Assembly (NCBI GenBank): GCA_963702175.1
Contig: OY969721.1
Location: forward strand, 1,984,001-2,048,000
DNA: 64,000 bases
Source: VRUE01 sp963702175
GTDB lineage: Bacteria; Actinomycetota; Thermoleophilia; Solirubrobacterales; 70-9
Direction: 5' to 3'
Part shown: in pieces, positions 1 to 7,724 of the stretch
Layout: the number at the start of each line of letters is the position of its first letter
Position numbering within the stretch: position 1 is the first letter of the stretch
Translations under genes and position numbers: made by a program
Notes under the pieces: generated by a model
Seen by the model: the letters and a program-made list of their open reading frames with translations, nothing else
The model's database searches: none
What the model was told of the DNA's origin: nothing

Positions 1-785
1 CTCTCGCGCTCGGGGTGGTGGAGGAGGGCGCCGAACATCGTCGGCACGCCGTAGAAGTGGGTGACGCGGTCGCGCTGCATCGTCGCCAGCGCCTCGCCGG
101 GATCGAACTTCGGCACCAGCGTCAGGCAGGCGCCGACCCGCAGCGAGGCGTTCATCCCCACCGTCTGCCCGAAGGAGTGGAAGAGGGGGAGGGCGCCGAG
201 GACGACGTCGCCCTGGTCGATCTCGCAGGTGGTGCGGCTGGAGACCTCGGCGTTGCGGGCGAGGTTGAGATGGGTCAGCTCGGCGCCCTTCGGCTTGCCG
301 GTCGTGCCCGAGGTGTAGAGGATTACCGCTGTGTCGTCCTCGGCTGTGTCGGCGAGACCGGTGATCGGCTCATGCTCTGCCAGCGTGGCCGCGAAGGAGG
401 CGGGCTCGACCTCGATCATCTCGGCGCCGGCCTCGGCAGCGCCCTCGCGCGCCTCCTCGGCGAAGCCATGCCAGGCGAGCAGCAGCTTCGCCCCGGAGTC
501 CTCGAGGTAGAAGGCGATCTCGCGGCGCTTCAGCAGCACGTTCATCGGCACGACGACGCCGCCCGCGCGCAGCACGCCGTAGTAAGCGACCGGGAACTGG
601 GGCACGTTGGGCAGCATCACCCCGACCCGGTCACCCTGCTCGAGCCCCTTCTCGCGCAAAAGTGCCGCCAGCCGCGCGCTGGCGTCGTCGAGCGCGGCGT
701 AGCTCAGCTCGGCATCGCCGAGCCGGATCGCCGGGCTGTCAGGAGTGCGCTCGGCGCTCTCGGTAACTGTTGAAGCTAGGTTCAT
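1..785 (-). CDS. Long-chain fatty acid-CoA ligase (AMP-binding), C-terminus cut by window edge
   Basis: Reverse-strand reading from ATG 785 gives an N-terminal AMP-binding enzyme that would activate a fatty acid to acyl-AMP and then acyl-CoA in the cytoplasm. The P-loop-like motif YTSGTTGKPKGAELTH and the following ALPLFHSFGQ segment are characteristic of the ANL superfamily. About 261 residues are visible; the hinge and C-terminal lid lie beyond the left edge. A GGGAGG sequence lies 6-7 nt upstream of the ATG and supports this start. The gene is followed upstream by an SBF transporter on the same strand with a 22 bp gap, so co-transcription is possible. Exact substrate chain length cannot be told. 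Confidence 0.9.
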   Translation of the reverse strand, partial: MNLASTVTESAERTPDSPAIRLGDAELSYAALDDASARLAALLREKGLEQGDRVGVMLPNVPQFPVAYYGVLRAGGVVVPMNVLLKRREIAFYLEDSGAKLLLAWHGFAEEAREGAAEAGAEMIEVEPASFAATLAEHEPITGLADTAEDDTAVILYTSGTTGKPKGAELTHLNLARNAEVSSRTTCEIDQGDVVLGALPLFHSFGQTVGMNASLRVGACLTLVPKFDPGEALATMQRDRVTHFYGVPTMFGALLHHPERE

Positions 786-807
786 CTCATCCCTCCCGCG
801 CGGAAGT

Positions 808-1701
808 CTAAGCCTCGGCCGGCTCTACGCGATGCGCCTTCTCCTCCAGATTCCCGTTGCGGCGGCTCATCGCCCAGGCGAAGGTGCCACCGGTGAAGAG
901 CATGAAGGAGGCGTAGACGGCTGCGGGAATGCTGACATCCACCGCGAGGGGGGCGGCGACGGCGATCGCCAGCGCCGAGTTGTGAATTCCCAGCTCGAGC
1001 GCGATCGCCGTCGACTGGCGGTCGTCGAGCCGGGCGAGCTTCGAGATCGCGAAGCTGAGCGTCATCGCCGCCACGTTGAGCGCCAGTGCCGCCCCGGCGA
1101 CCTCGGCGAGGTTCTCGCCGACCGTGTCGTACTCGCTGGCGATCGCGCCGAGGACGACGAGGGCGAAAAGGGCGAGTGAGACGCGCCGCACCCGCGGGTA
1201 GACGATGGCGATCTGGGCAGGGCGTCGTCTGCGCATCTCCATCCCGATCGCGACCGGGACGATCGTGATCACGAAGACCCGGGCGACGACGCCGAGCATG
1301 CTGACGTCGCCGATCCCGGTGGCGTCGAAGTGATCGATGGCGAGGCTGAGAAAGAGCGGCACCGTGATCGTCGCGCCGATGCTGCTGATCGCGGTCATCG
1401 TCACCGACAGCGCCGTGTCGCCACGCGACAGGTGCGTCAGCATGTTGGCCATCATCCCGCCGGGGGAGGCGCCGAGCAGAACCAGGCCGACCGCCAGCTC
1501 GGGCGGCAGCGCGAACAGCTCCGCCATCGCTAGGGCGAGAAGGGGCGAGATCAGCGCCAGGTTGAGCATCCCGATCGCGACTCCCCGCGGCGCGACGAGG
1601 ACGCGCCGGAAGTCCTCTCGGGTGAGCGTCAGCCCGAGGCTGAACATGATCACCCCGATTGCGCCCGGCAGCACCACCGAGATAAGGAATGGGCTGTCCA
1701 C
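808..1701 (-). CDS. Bile acid:sodium symporter (SBF) family transporter
   Basis: Multi-pass membrane protein of about 297 residues starting at GTG 1701. The motif GASPGGMMANMLTHLSRG followed by DTALSVTMTAIS matches the SBF/BASS family signature around the sodium site. Members move organic anions such as bile acids, pyruvate or pantoate with sodium; the substrate here is not predictable. A longer frame runs upstream to 1941, but its extra N-terminus is arginine/serine-rich and antisense to the lipoprotein gene, so the GTG just before the first hydrophobic segment is preferred. It is divergent from the FKBP lipoprotein at 1737. Confidence 0.85.
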   Translation of the reverse strand: MDSPFLISVVLPGAIGVIMFSLGLTLTREDFRRVLVAPRGVAIGMLNLALISPLLALAMAELFALPPELAVGLVLLGASPGGMMANMLTHLSRGDTALSVTMTAISSIGATITVPLFLSLAIDHFDATGIGDVSMLGVVARVFVITIVPVAIGMEMRRRRPAQIAIVYPRVRRVSLALFALVVLGAIASEYDTVGENLAEVAGAALALNVAAMTLSFAISKLARLDDRQSTAIALELGIHNSALAIAVAAPLAVDVSIPAAVYASFMLFTGGTFAWAMSRRNGNLEEKAHRVEPAEA

Positions 1702-1722
1702 GCCGCCGAGCGTAGCTTTGCG

Positions 1723-1728
1723 TAGGAT
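1723..1728 (+). promoter_or_regulatory. Putative -10 box (TAGGAT) for near-leaderless FKBP transcript
   Basis: TANNNT hexamer ending 8 nt before ATG 1737 with no Shine-Dalgarno sequence between. The same arrangement recurs at many genes in this window, which suggests leaderless or near-leaderless mRNA. Prediction from sequence only. Confidence 0.45.
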
Positions 1729-1736
1729 TGCGCGCC

Positions 1737-2270
1737 ATGAAGGCGCTGCTGACAGCGATCGTGGCATGCATGGCTTTGGCGTTCGCCGGCTGCGGCGACG
1801 ATGACTCAACGGAGCCGGCGACGGAGACGACGACCCAAGCCGCGACGACGACCGGGGAGCAGGCCGACACCGCAGGGACGGCCGGCTCCGGAGAAGCGGG
1901 GAAGACCAAGCCCAAAGTGGCGGTGCCCAAAAACCTCTCACCCAACGAATTCGCGTTCAGGGAAGTGGAGAAAGGCACTGGCGCCACGGCCGAAGACGGG
2001 GACGAAGTCACCGTTCAGTACGTCGGGGTTGGCTACAAAAGCGGCGAAGAGTTCGATGCCTCCTGGGATCGGGGCGAACCGTTCACCTTTCAGCTCGGGG
2101 CCGGTCAGGTGATCGCGGGCTGGGACCAGGGAGTCAAAGGGATGAAAGTGGGCGGCCGTCGCGAGATGCTCATCCCGCCGAACCTCGCATACGGCCAAGC
2201 CGGCTCACCACCCTCGATCGGCCCGAACGAAACGCTGATCTTCGTGGTCGACCTCCTCGCGGCCAAATAG
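1737..2270 (+). CDS. FKBP-type peptidyl-prolyl cis-trans isomerase lipoprotein
   Basis: Predicted lipoprotein: basic N-terminus, hydrophobic stretch and lipobox AFAGC ending at about Cys20, then an acidic/threonine-rich linker and a C-terminal FKBP domain (about residues 75-177). Active-site positions of the family are visible: VQYVG, FDAS, the QVIAGWDQG core tryptophan, and LAYGQAG. It should catalyse prolyl isomerization of exported proteins on the outer membrane face. An ATG at 1737 is preferred over a TTG at 1728 because it starts the signal peptide. AAA and GAA codons are frequent, unlike neighbouring cytosolic genes. A paralogue follows immediately downstream. Confidence 0.93.
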   Translation: MKALLTAIVACMALAFAGCGDDDSTEPATETTTQAATTTGEQADTAGTAGSGEAGKTKPKVAVPKNLSPNEFAFREVEKGTGATAEDGDEVTVQYVGVGYKSGEEFDASWDRGEPFTFQLGAGQVIAGWDQGVKGMKVGGRREMLIPPNLAYGQAGSPPSIGPNETLIFVVDLLAAK

Positions 2271-2296
2271 CCCCTTCTCGATAATCGAGATTTCCG

Positions 2297-2302
2297 TAGT
2301 AT
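2297..2302 (+). promoter_or_regulatory. Putative -10 box (TAGTAT) for second FKBP-like gene
   Basis: TANNNT hexamer ending 8 nt before GTG 2311, the same spacing as at the paralogous gene upstream. No Shine-Dalgarno sequence is seen, consistent with a near-leaderless message. Confidence 0.45.
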
Positions 2303-2310
2303 TAGCCGCC

Positions 2311-2838
2311 GTGAAGGCGCTGATGCTGACGATCTTCCTTTGCACCGCCCTCGCTGCTGCAGGCTGCGGCAGCGAGGATTCCAGCGATGCGACGGGCTCG
2401 GCGGGCACGACGACGGAGAGCTCGGAGACGGGCACGACGCCGGAGGAGACGGAGTCGGATGACGCTGGTGAGGGGACCGAGGCGGGGGCACCCACCAAGC
2501 CCGAGGTTCCGTCCCCGAGTGGCACACCGCCGAAAGAGCTCGTCATCGAGGACATCGAAGAGGGATCAGGCCCTGAGGCCAAAAAAGGCGACAAAGTCAC
2601 CGTCCATTTTGTGGCCGACGACGAAGCCGGCAAAGAGGCCTTCTCTACGTGGCCCGGCGATAACCCCGGCGAACAGTTCGTCTTCGAACTGGGCGGTGGC
2701 AAATATTCCCAGGCCTTCGAAGAAGGAATAGAAAGCATGAAGGCCGGTGGCCGCCGAGAGCTGAGCGTCCCCGCAAAACAGGCCCAGTACACGAAATCTG
2801 CGCTGTTATACGTGATCGATCTGATGGCAGTCGAATAG
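2311..2838 (+). CDS. FKBP-like lipoprotein, degenerate active site
   Basis: A 175-residue paralogue of the preceding gene: lipobox AAAGC at about residue 19, acidic/Thr/Gly linker, then an FKBP-like domain. The fold landmarks VTVHFV, QFVFELGGG, GIESMKAGGRRE and VIDLMA are kept. Catalytic landmarks are not: the FDAS position reads FST, the core tryptophan is replaced within AFEEG, and the LAYG loop is absent. It may therefore be a folding or binding module rather than an active isomerase. It starts at GTG 2311, directly on the signal peptide. Tandem duplication followed by divergence is the simplest origin. Confidence 0.82.
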   Translation: MKALMLTIFLCTALAAAGCGSEDSSDATGSAGTTTESSETGTTPEETESDDAGEGTEAGAPTKPEVPSPSGTPPKELVIEDIEEGSGPEAKKGDKVTVHFVADDEAGKEAFSTWPGDNPGEQFVFELGGGKYSQAFEEGIESMKAGGRRELSVPAKQAQYTKSALLYVIDLMAVE

Positions 2839-2876
2839 CCCAACGCGAGCCGGGTTGATCCGAATCGAATAGCTTC

Positions 2877-3920
2877 GTGACCGTGATGGGCACCCCGTTC
2901 GTCTTCGCGGAGCGTTTCACTGCGCAGGGACTTGCCGGGTCGCCCCTAAAGGACCCGGTCGCCGTCGCCGAGCGATTGCTAGCCGTACAGGGACAGGACC
3001 CCCGCGGGGCGCGGCTGGCGATCCGCGCGCGCACGTCTGGCCTCATTGCCGCCGACGTCGACCGGGCGCTGAGCGAGGACCGCTCGCTGCTGATCACCTG
3101 GCTCAACCGCGGCACCCTTCATCTCGTTCGCAGCGAGGACTATCCCTGGCTGCAGGCGCTGACCACCCCGCCGCTCCTGACTTCGTGCACCCGTCGACTC
3201 AGGCAGGAGGGGGTCTCGCCCGAGGATGCCGAGCGCGGCGTGGCGACGATCGAGCGGGTGCTGGCCGACGACGGTCCACTGACTCGGCAGCAGCTGCGCG
3301 AGCGGCTCGATTCAGCGAATGTTCCGACGGAGGGTCAGACGCTGATCCACCTGCTCTTCCTTGCTGCTGTGCGCGGGATCGCCGTGCGCGGCCCGATGAT
3401 CGGCAAGCAGCACGCTTACGTCCTCGTGCGCGACTGGCTGGAGCCGCAGAAGGCCGTCGACAGGGAAGCGGCGCTGGCGGAGCTGGCTCGCCGGTACCTC
3501 GTCGGCCACGCGCCTGCCGATGACCGCGACCTGGCCCGCTGGGCGGGACTGCCGCTGCGCGACTCTCGCGCCGGGCTCGCCGCGATCGGCTCCGAGCTCG
3601 TCGAGAGGGAGGACGGACTGGTCCACCTCGCCAAGCATCCACGGACGGCTGAGATTCCACAGCCGCGCCTGCTTGGCGCCTTCGATCCGCTGCTTCTCGG
3701 CTGGACCTCACGCGAGGCGGTCCTCGGGCCGCACACCCATTTCGTAACCCGCAACGGGATGTTCCGCCCCTTCGCGCTCGTCGACGGCCGCGCCGCGGCC
3801 AATTGGGGCTTCGCCAAGGGAGAGGTGACGATCGAGCCGCTCGAGCGGCTCGACAAGGCGGCTGCCGCCGCGCTCGAGCTGGAAGCTGCTGACGTGTCTC
3901 GCTTCCTCGCCGTGACCTGA
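2877..3920 (+). CDS. Winged-helix DNA-binding protein (HTH_42/AlkZ-like family)
   Basis: A 347-residue soluble protein of the winged-helix family that includes AlkZ/YcaQ DNA glycosylases (DUF1006). The N-terminal LLAVQGQDPRGARLAI segment carries a Q-x-Q motif at the place where AlkZ-type glycosylases keep their essential glutamines, and WLNRGTLHLV is the usual adjoining helix. A glycosylase role is plausible, but many actinobacterial members are uncharacterized. GTG 2877, GTG 2883 and ATG 2886 are all possible starts; a TAGCTT box at 2870-2875 would favour 2883 if the transcript is leaderless. It is convergent with the MFS gene, 10 bp apart. Confidence 0.8.
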   Translation: MTVMGTPFVFAERFTAQGLAGSPLKDPVAVAERLLAVQGQDPRGARLAIRARTSGLIAADVDRALSEDRSLLITWLNRGTLHLVRSEDYPWLQALTTPPLLTSCTRRLRQEGVSPEDAERGVATIERVLADDGPLTRQQLRERLDSANVPTEGQTLIHLLFLAAVRGIAVRGPMIGKQHAYVLVRDWLEPQKAVDREAALAELARRYLVGHAPADDRDLARWAGLPLRDSRAGLAAIGSELVEREDGLVHLAKHPRTAEIPQPRLLGAFDPLLLGWTSREAVLGPHTHFVTRNGMFRPFALVDGRAAANWGFAKGEVTIEPLERLDKAAAAALELEAADVSRFLAVT

Positions 3921-3930
3921 GCGCTGCTGG

Positions 3931-5199
3931 TCAGGCGGCAGGCTGGGCTGGGCCCGGCGGCTCGTCGCCGCTTCGTGAGGCGTCAAGCGGTGGTCCCACC
4001 GGCCCGGTCGGCACGAAGCCCCCGTAGCGCCGCGCCAGCATCAGCAGCCCTAGTGCTCCCGCCAGTGCCGAGAGGCCGCCGGCGTAGGCAAGCGTGCCGC
4101 GCGGCCCGATCGCCGCGACGAGGAGGCCACCGGCCGCGAAGGCGCCCAGCTCAGCCGTGTTGCGGATTCCGTTGTAGGCGGCGAAGGCGCGGCCGTGCAG
4201 GTGGTCGGGGACGCGCACGTGGATCAGGCTGCGGAACATCACGTTCTTGAGGCCGTGGGCAAGGCCGCCGGCGAACGAGCAGGCGAGGAAGAAGGCGAAG
4301 CTGAGCCAGAGCGCCGGCAGGGCCAGCGCCGCCCCCTGGATCGCGGCGGCGGCGAGGCCCACGGCGGCGACGGCGGCCGCGGCGACCCGGCGGGAGAGCA
4401 GCATCGCCCCCAGGGCCATGCCGGCGGTCCAGATCGAGAGCATCGCTCCATAGGCGAGGTCGCCCCGACCGAGCACGTCCTCGACGAAGAAGAGCTCGGC
4501 GACCCAGACGGCGGACATGAAGAGCAGCGAAGAGAAGGCGACGACCATCACGAGCGCCAGCAGCCGGTCTCCGAAGAGGAAGGCGATCCCGTCGCGGGCT
4601 CGGGGCGTATGGTCGGCATCGCCCAGGGACTTGGGATCGCGGCGCACCCGCAGGGCGAGGGCGGCGAGGGCGACGAAGGCGAAGGTGGCGGCGTCGACCA
4701 GCATCGCCAGCTCCAGCCCGCCCGCCGCGAAGAGCAGGCCGCCGAGCAGCGGCCCGATCCCGAAGCCGATGTAGCGCGCCGTCTCGACGTGGCCGTTCGC
4801 CTCCTGGATCCGGCTCTCGCCCGCGAGCGGCGGCACCAGCGCGAACTCCGCCGGCTGTGAGGTGGCGAAGACGACGCCCAGCGTCGCGGTCAGCGCCAGT
4901 ACCAGGCCGACCCCGCTGCTGAAGGCGAGCGCGGCGGCGGCGAGGGCGCCCAGGGCAGAGACGGCCGTGAGCAGCCGCGTCGCCTCGAGGCGATCGACGA
5001 GCAGCCCGACGTATCCGGCGACTGCGACCGAGGGCCCGAAGAGGCAGATCCAGAGCGCGGCGACAGCAAGCCCCGAGTCGGTCGCCTCCTTGACGTAGAG
5101 CCCGAGCGCGACGATCGCGACCCAGTCGCCGAGCGCCGAGACCCCGACTGACGCTGCGACAAGGAGGAAGTCGCGCTCTCGAAGCAGGCTCGGCTGCAT
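3931..5199 (-). CDS. MFS transporter (enterobactin-exporter-like, MFS_3)
   Basis: About 422 residues with roughly a dozen hydrophobic segments and no signal peptide. The opening LLRERDFLLVAASVGVSALG and GLLVDRLEATRLL resemble the RDF..L..s..vS..G and D-R-x2-R signatures of MFS_3 exporters, which expel siderophores or drugs. ATG 5199 is chosen because it lies 6 nt after a TATCCT box and directly before the conserved N-terminus; an upstream extension to 5274 is antisense to the thioesterase leader. The gene is divergent from the thioesterase at 5256. Confidence 0.85.
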   Translation of the reverse strand: MQPSLLRERDFLLVAASVGVSALGDWVAIVALGLYVKEATDSGLAVAALWICLFGPSVAVAGYVGLLVDRLEATRLLTAVSALGALAAAALAFSSGVGLVLALTATLGVVFATSQPAEFALVPPLAGESRIQEANGHVETARYIGFGIGPLLGGLLFAAGGLELAMLVDAATFAFVALAALALRVRRDPKSLGDADHTPRARDGIAFLFGDRLLALVMVVAFSSLLFMSAVWVAELFFVEDVLGRGDLAYGAMLSIWTAGMALGAMLLSRRVAAAAVAAVGLAAAAIQGAALALPALWLSFAFFLACSFAGGLAHGLKNVMFRSLIHVRVPDHLHGRAFAAYNGIRNTAELGAFAAGGLLVAAIGPRGTLAYAGGLSALAGALGLLMLARRYGGFVPTGPVGPPLDASRSGDEPPGPAQPAA

Positions 5200-5205
5200 C
5201 GGGCG

Positions 5206-5211
5206 AGGATA
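5206..5211 (-). promoter_or_regulatory. Putative -10 box (TATCCT) for leaderless MFS transcript
   Basis: On the minus strand TATCCT is followed by 6 nt and then ATG 5199, the spacing expected if transcription starts at the initiation codon. No ribosome binding site lies between. Confidence 0.5.
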
Positions 5212-5255
5212 TGTGCCGCGTTGCCGGCCGTCCACGCGCGTGCTTCGATACAGCC

Positions 5256-5969
5256 ATGAGCGAATCGGTCGCAATTCCCGGTCGCTTCAACGGACCGCTG
5301 CAGAGCGGCAACGGCGGCTACTCGGCCGGAGCCATCGCGGCTTACGTCGACGGTGAGGTCGCCGAGGTGAGCCTGCGTAGCCCGGTCCCGCTCGACACCG
5401 AGCTGGCCATCGACGCGGCCGGCGATGGCGCGATCCGGATCAGCGACGGCGAGACGCTGGTTGCGGAGGCGCGCTCCGTCGACGATCTCGGCGTCGAGCC
5501 ACCGCAGCCGGTGAGCCTGGAGGCAGCGCGTGAAGCGGCAGGTCGCTATCGCGGAATGCGAGGCGGGCCCTTCAGCCGCTGCTTCGTCTGCGGGCTCGAC
5601 CGCGAGGACTCGCTCGGCGTCTTCGCCGGCGAGGTCGAGGGCGGCGAGATGGTCGCCTCGCCCTGGACGCCGCCCGAGTGGGCTGCCGATGGCGACGACT
5701 TGGTCCGCCCCGAGATCATCTGGGGAGTCCTCGACTGCCCCACCTACTTCGCCGCCTACCTGCAGCGGGACCCATTGCCCGTCGGCTTCCTAGTCCGCCA
5801 GGCGACCCGTATCGACGCCCCCGTCAAAGCCGGTGAGGAGCACGTCGTCGTCTCCTGGCCGCTCGAGACCGACGGCCGCAAGAGCGAAGCCGCCTCCGCC
5901 GTCCTCTCCGCCGACGGCGAGACCCTCGCTATCGCCCGCGCGCTCCTGGTGGAGTCCCGCCAGGACTAG
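5256..5969 (+). CDS. Thioesterase-like (hotdog) family protein
   Basis: A 237-residue cytosolic protein resembling actinobacterial thioesterase-family proteins: GRFNGPLQSGNGGYSAG near the N-terminus and a central cysteine motif FSRCFVCGLDREDSLG followed by WTPPEWAADGDDLVRPEIIWGVLD split across the second hotdog half. The probable role is acyl-CoA thioester hydrolysis, with unknown substrate. ATG 5256 starts the recognizable N-terminus; 15 upstream residues in the open frame look noncoding. Its stop codon overlaps the glyS stop (convergent, sharing CTAG at 5966-5969). Confidence 0.72.
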   Translation: MSESVAIPGRFNGPLQSGNGGYSAGAIAAYVDGEVAEVSLRSPVPLDTELAIDAAGDGAIRISDGETLVAEARSVDDLGVEPPQPVSLEAAREAAGRYRGMRGGPFSRCFVCGLDREDSLGVFAGEVEGGEMVASPWTPPEWAADGDDLVRPEIIWGVLDCPTYFAAYLQRDPLPVGFLVRQATRIDAPVKAGEEHVVVSWPLETDGRKSEAASAVLSADGETLAIARALLVESRQD

Positions 5970-7357
5970 CTGAGCTTCGGGCTCTGCCAGGGCTGGGCGA
6001 GGCGGCTCGCGAGGTCGTCGGCCAGGCCCTCGATCGGGACACGCGTCTGCTCGAGGGAGTCGCGGTCGCGGAGGGTGACGGTGTCGTCCTCCATCGTCTG
6101 GCCGTCGACGGTGATGCCCCAAGGGGTGCCGATCTCGTCCTGGCGGCGATAGCGCTTGCCGATCGAGCCGCCCTCGTCGAACTCGGTGGGCAGGCGCCGG
6201 CGCAGCTGCTCGAAGACCTCGCGCGCCTTCTCCGGCATCCCCTCCTTGGAGACGAGGGGAAGGACCGCGACCTTGACCGGGGCGAGGCGGGGATGGAGGC
6301 GGAGCACCGTGCGTTTACGTTCCTCGACTTCCTCAACGTCGTAGGCGTCGACCAGGAAGGCGAGCGCGGCGCGGTCGGCGCCGGCCGCCGGCTCGATCAC
6401 GTGGGGGACGTAGCGCTCTTTGGTCCCCTGGTCGAAGTACTCGAGCTTCTCGCCGCTGAACTTGGCGTGTTGGGTGAGGTCGAAGTCGCCGCGGTTGGCG
6501 ATCCCCTCCAGCTCCGACCAGCCGATCGGGAAGAGGTACTCGATGTCGCTGGTCGCCGAGGAGTAGTGCGAGAGCTCGTCCTCGCCGTGCGCGCGGACGC
6601 GGAGGTACTCGGGCCGGAGGCCGAGCTCGGTGTACCAGCGCTCGCGCTCCTCCATCCAGACCTGGTGCCACTTCTCGGCTTCGGCGGGCGGGACGAAGAA
6701 CTCCATCTCCATCTGCTCGAACTCGCGAGTGCGGAAGATGAAGTTGCCGGGCGTGATCTCGTTGCGGAACGACTTGCCGATCTGGGCGATCCCGAAGGGC
6801 GGCTTCTTGCGGGCGAAGCCGAGCACGTTCTTGAAGTTGATGAAGATCCCCTGCGCCGTCTCCGGTCGCAGGTAGACCTCTGAGCCCTCGCCAGCCACCG
6901 GGCCGATGTGGGTCTCGAACATCAGGTTGAACTGGCGGGGCTCGGAGAGCTCGCCGCCGCACTCGGGACAGTGCAGTTCGGCCGCCGGGTCGCCGCCTTT
7001 TGCCTCGACGTCCTCGCGCAGATGGTCCTCGCGCCAGCGCTTCTTGCACTTGCCGAGGCACTGCACGAGCGGGTCGGTGAAGCCCTCCAGGTGCCCTGAG
7101 GCCTCCCAGACCCGCGGGTGCTGGAGGATCGCCGAGTCGAGCGCGACGATGTCGTCGCGGTCCTGCAGCATCGCCCGCCACCACTCGGCCTTGACGTTGT
7201 TCTTCAGCAGCACTCCGTAGTGGCCGTAGTCGTAGGTCGAGCCGAGGCCACCGTAGATCTCCGAGGAGGGAAAGACGAAGCCGCGCCGCTTGCAGAGGGC
7301 GACGACCTCCTCCATCGTCACCTCGGTCGGACGCGTTCCTGGTTCGGCGGCTGCCAT
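5966..7357 (-). CDS. glyS: Glycine-tRNA ligase (single-chain, class II)
   Basis: A 463-residue class II aminoacyl-tRNA synthetase that charges tRNA-Gly. It has YDYGHYGVLLKNN, the zinc-type cysteines in LHCPECGGEL, motif 2-like FIFRTREFEQMEMEFF and the C-terminal anticodon-binding domain with VAVLPLVSKEGMPEKA. This is the homodimeric alpha2 type, not the alpha-beta heterotetramer. ATG 7357 is preferred over the frame start at 7390 because it lies 6 nt from a TACGGT box and the preceding 11 residues are not conserved in style. It is divergent from the FmdB gene. Confidence 0.97.
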   Translation of the reverse strand: MAAAEPGTRPTEVTMEEVVALCKRRGFVFPSSEIYGGLGSTYDYGHYGVLLKNNVKAEWWRAMLQDRDDIVALDSAILQHPRVWEASGHLEGFTDPLVQCLGKCKKRWREDHLREDVEAKGGDPAAELHCPECGGELSEPRQFNLMFETHIGPVAGEGSEVYLRPETAQGIFINFKNVLGFARKKPPFGIAQIGKSFRNEITPGNFIFRTREFEQMEMEFFVPPAEAEKWHQVWMEERERWYTELGLRPEYLRVRAHGEDELSHYSSATSDIEYLFPIGWSELEGIANRGDFDLTQHAKFSGEKLEYFDQGTKERYVPHVIEPAAGADRAALAFLVDAYDVEEVEERKRTVLRLHPRLAPVKVAVLPLVSKEGMPEKAREVFEQLRRRLPTEFDEGGSIGKRYRRQDEIGTPWGITVDGQTMEDDTVTLRDRDSLEQTRVPIEGLADDLASRLAQPWQSPKLS

Positions 7358-7363
7358 GCCCGA

Positions 7364-7369
7364 ACCGTA
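7364..7369 (-). promoter_or_regulatory. Putative -10 box (TACGGT) for leaderless glyS
   Basis: TACGGT on the minus strand is followed by exactly 6 nt and ATG 7357, with no Shine-Dalgarno sequence. It decides the glyS start. Confidence 0.5.
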
Positions 7370-7394
7370 TCGGCTGCGATAATCGCCCACCGCT

Positions 7395-7676
7395 ATGCCG
7401 ATCTACGAGTACAAGTGCGACAACGGCCACGTCTTCGACGTGATCCAGCGGATGAGCGACGAGCCGCTCACCAAGTGCCAGGAGTGCGCCGCCAAAGCCG
7501 TGCGCGTGCTGCACCCGGTCGCGATCCACTTCAAGGGCTCCGGTTTCCACAACACCGACTACAGGAAGAAAGGGAGCGTTGCGGCCACGAACGGCGGCGG
7601 CTCCTCCGATAGCTCCAGCGACTCCAAGTCCTCGAGCGAGTCGAAGAAATCGGAGACGAAGACGTCCGCCGACTGA
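7395..7676 (+). CDS. FmdB-family zinc ribbon protein
   Basis: A 93-residue protein beginning MPIYEYKCDNGHVFDVIQ, the classic FmdB/CxxC regulatory-ribbon N-terminus. A second CxxC (CQEC) follows, then GSGFHNTDYR, which is also a hallmark of the family. The C-terminal third is a low-complexity Ser/Lys/Asp tail. The first knuckle is CDNGH rather than CxxC. FmdB proteins are small putative regulators, often next to housekeeping genes; the target is unknown. It is convergent with the LCP gene. Confidence 0.9.
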   Translation: MPIYEYKCDNGHVFDVIQRMSDEPLTKCQECAAKAVRVLHPVAIHFKGSGFHNTDYRKKGSVAATNGGGSSDSSSDSKSSSESKKSETKTSAD

Positions 7677-7684
7677 TGCATTGA

Positions 7685-7701
7685 TGACCCTATAGGGGTC
7701 A
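7685..7701. terminator. Weak hairpin between convergent genes
   Basis: TGACCC and GGGTCA form a 6 bp stem around a TATAG loop, followed by AAAA. It lies between the FmdB stop and the convergent LCP stop and could act in either direction. The stem is short. Confidence 0.4.
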
Positions 7702-7724
7702 AAAGGCATCAGATTGTCGAGCGA

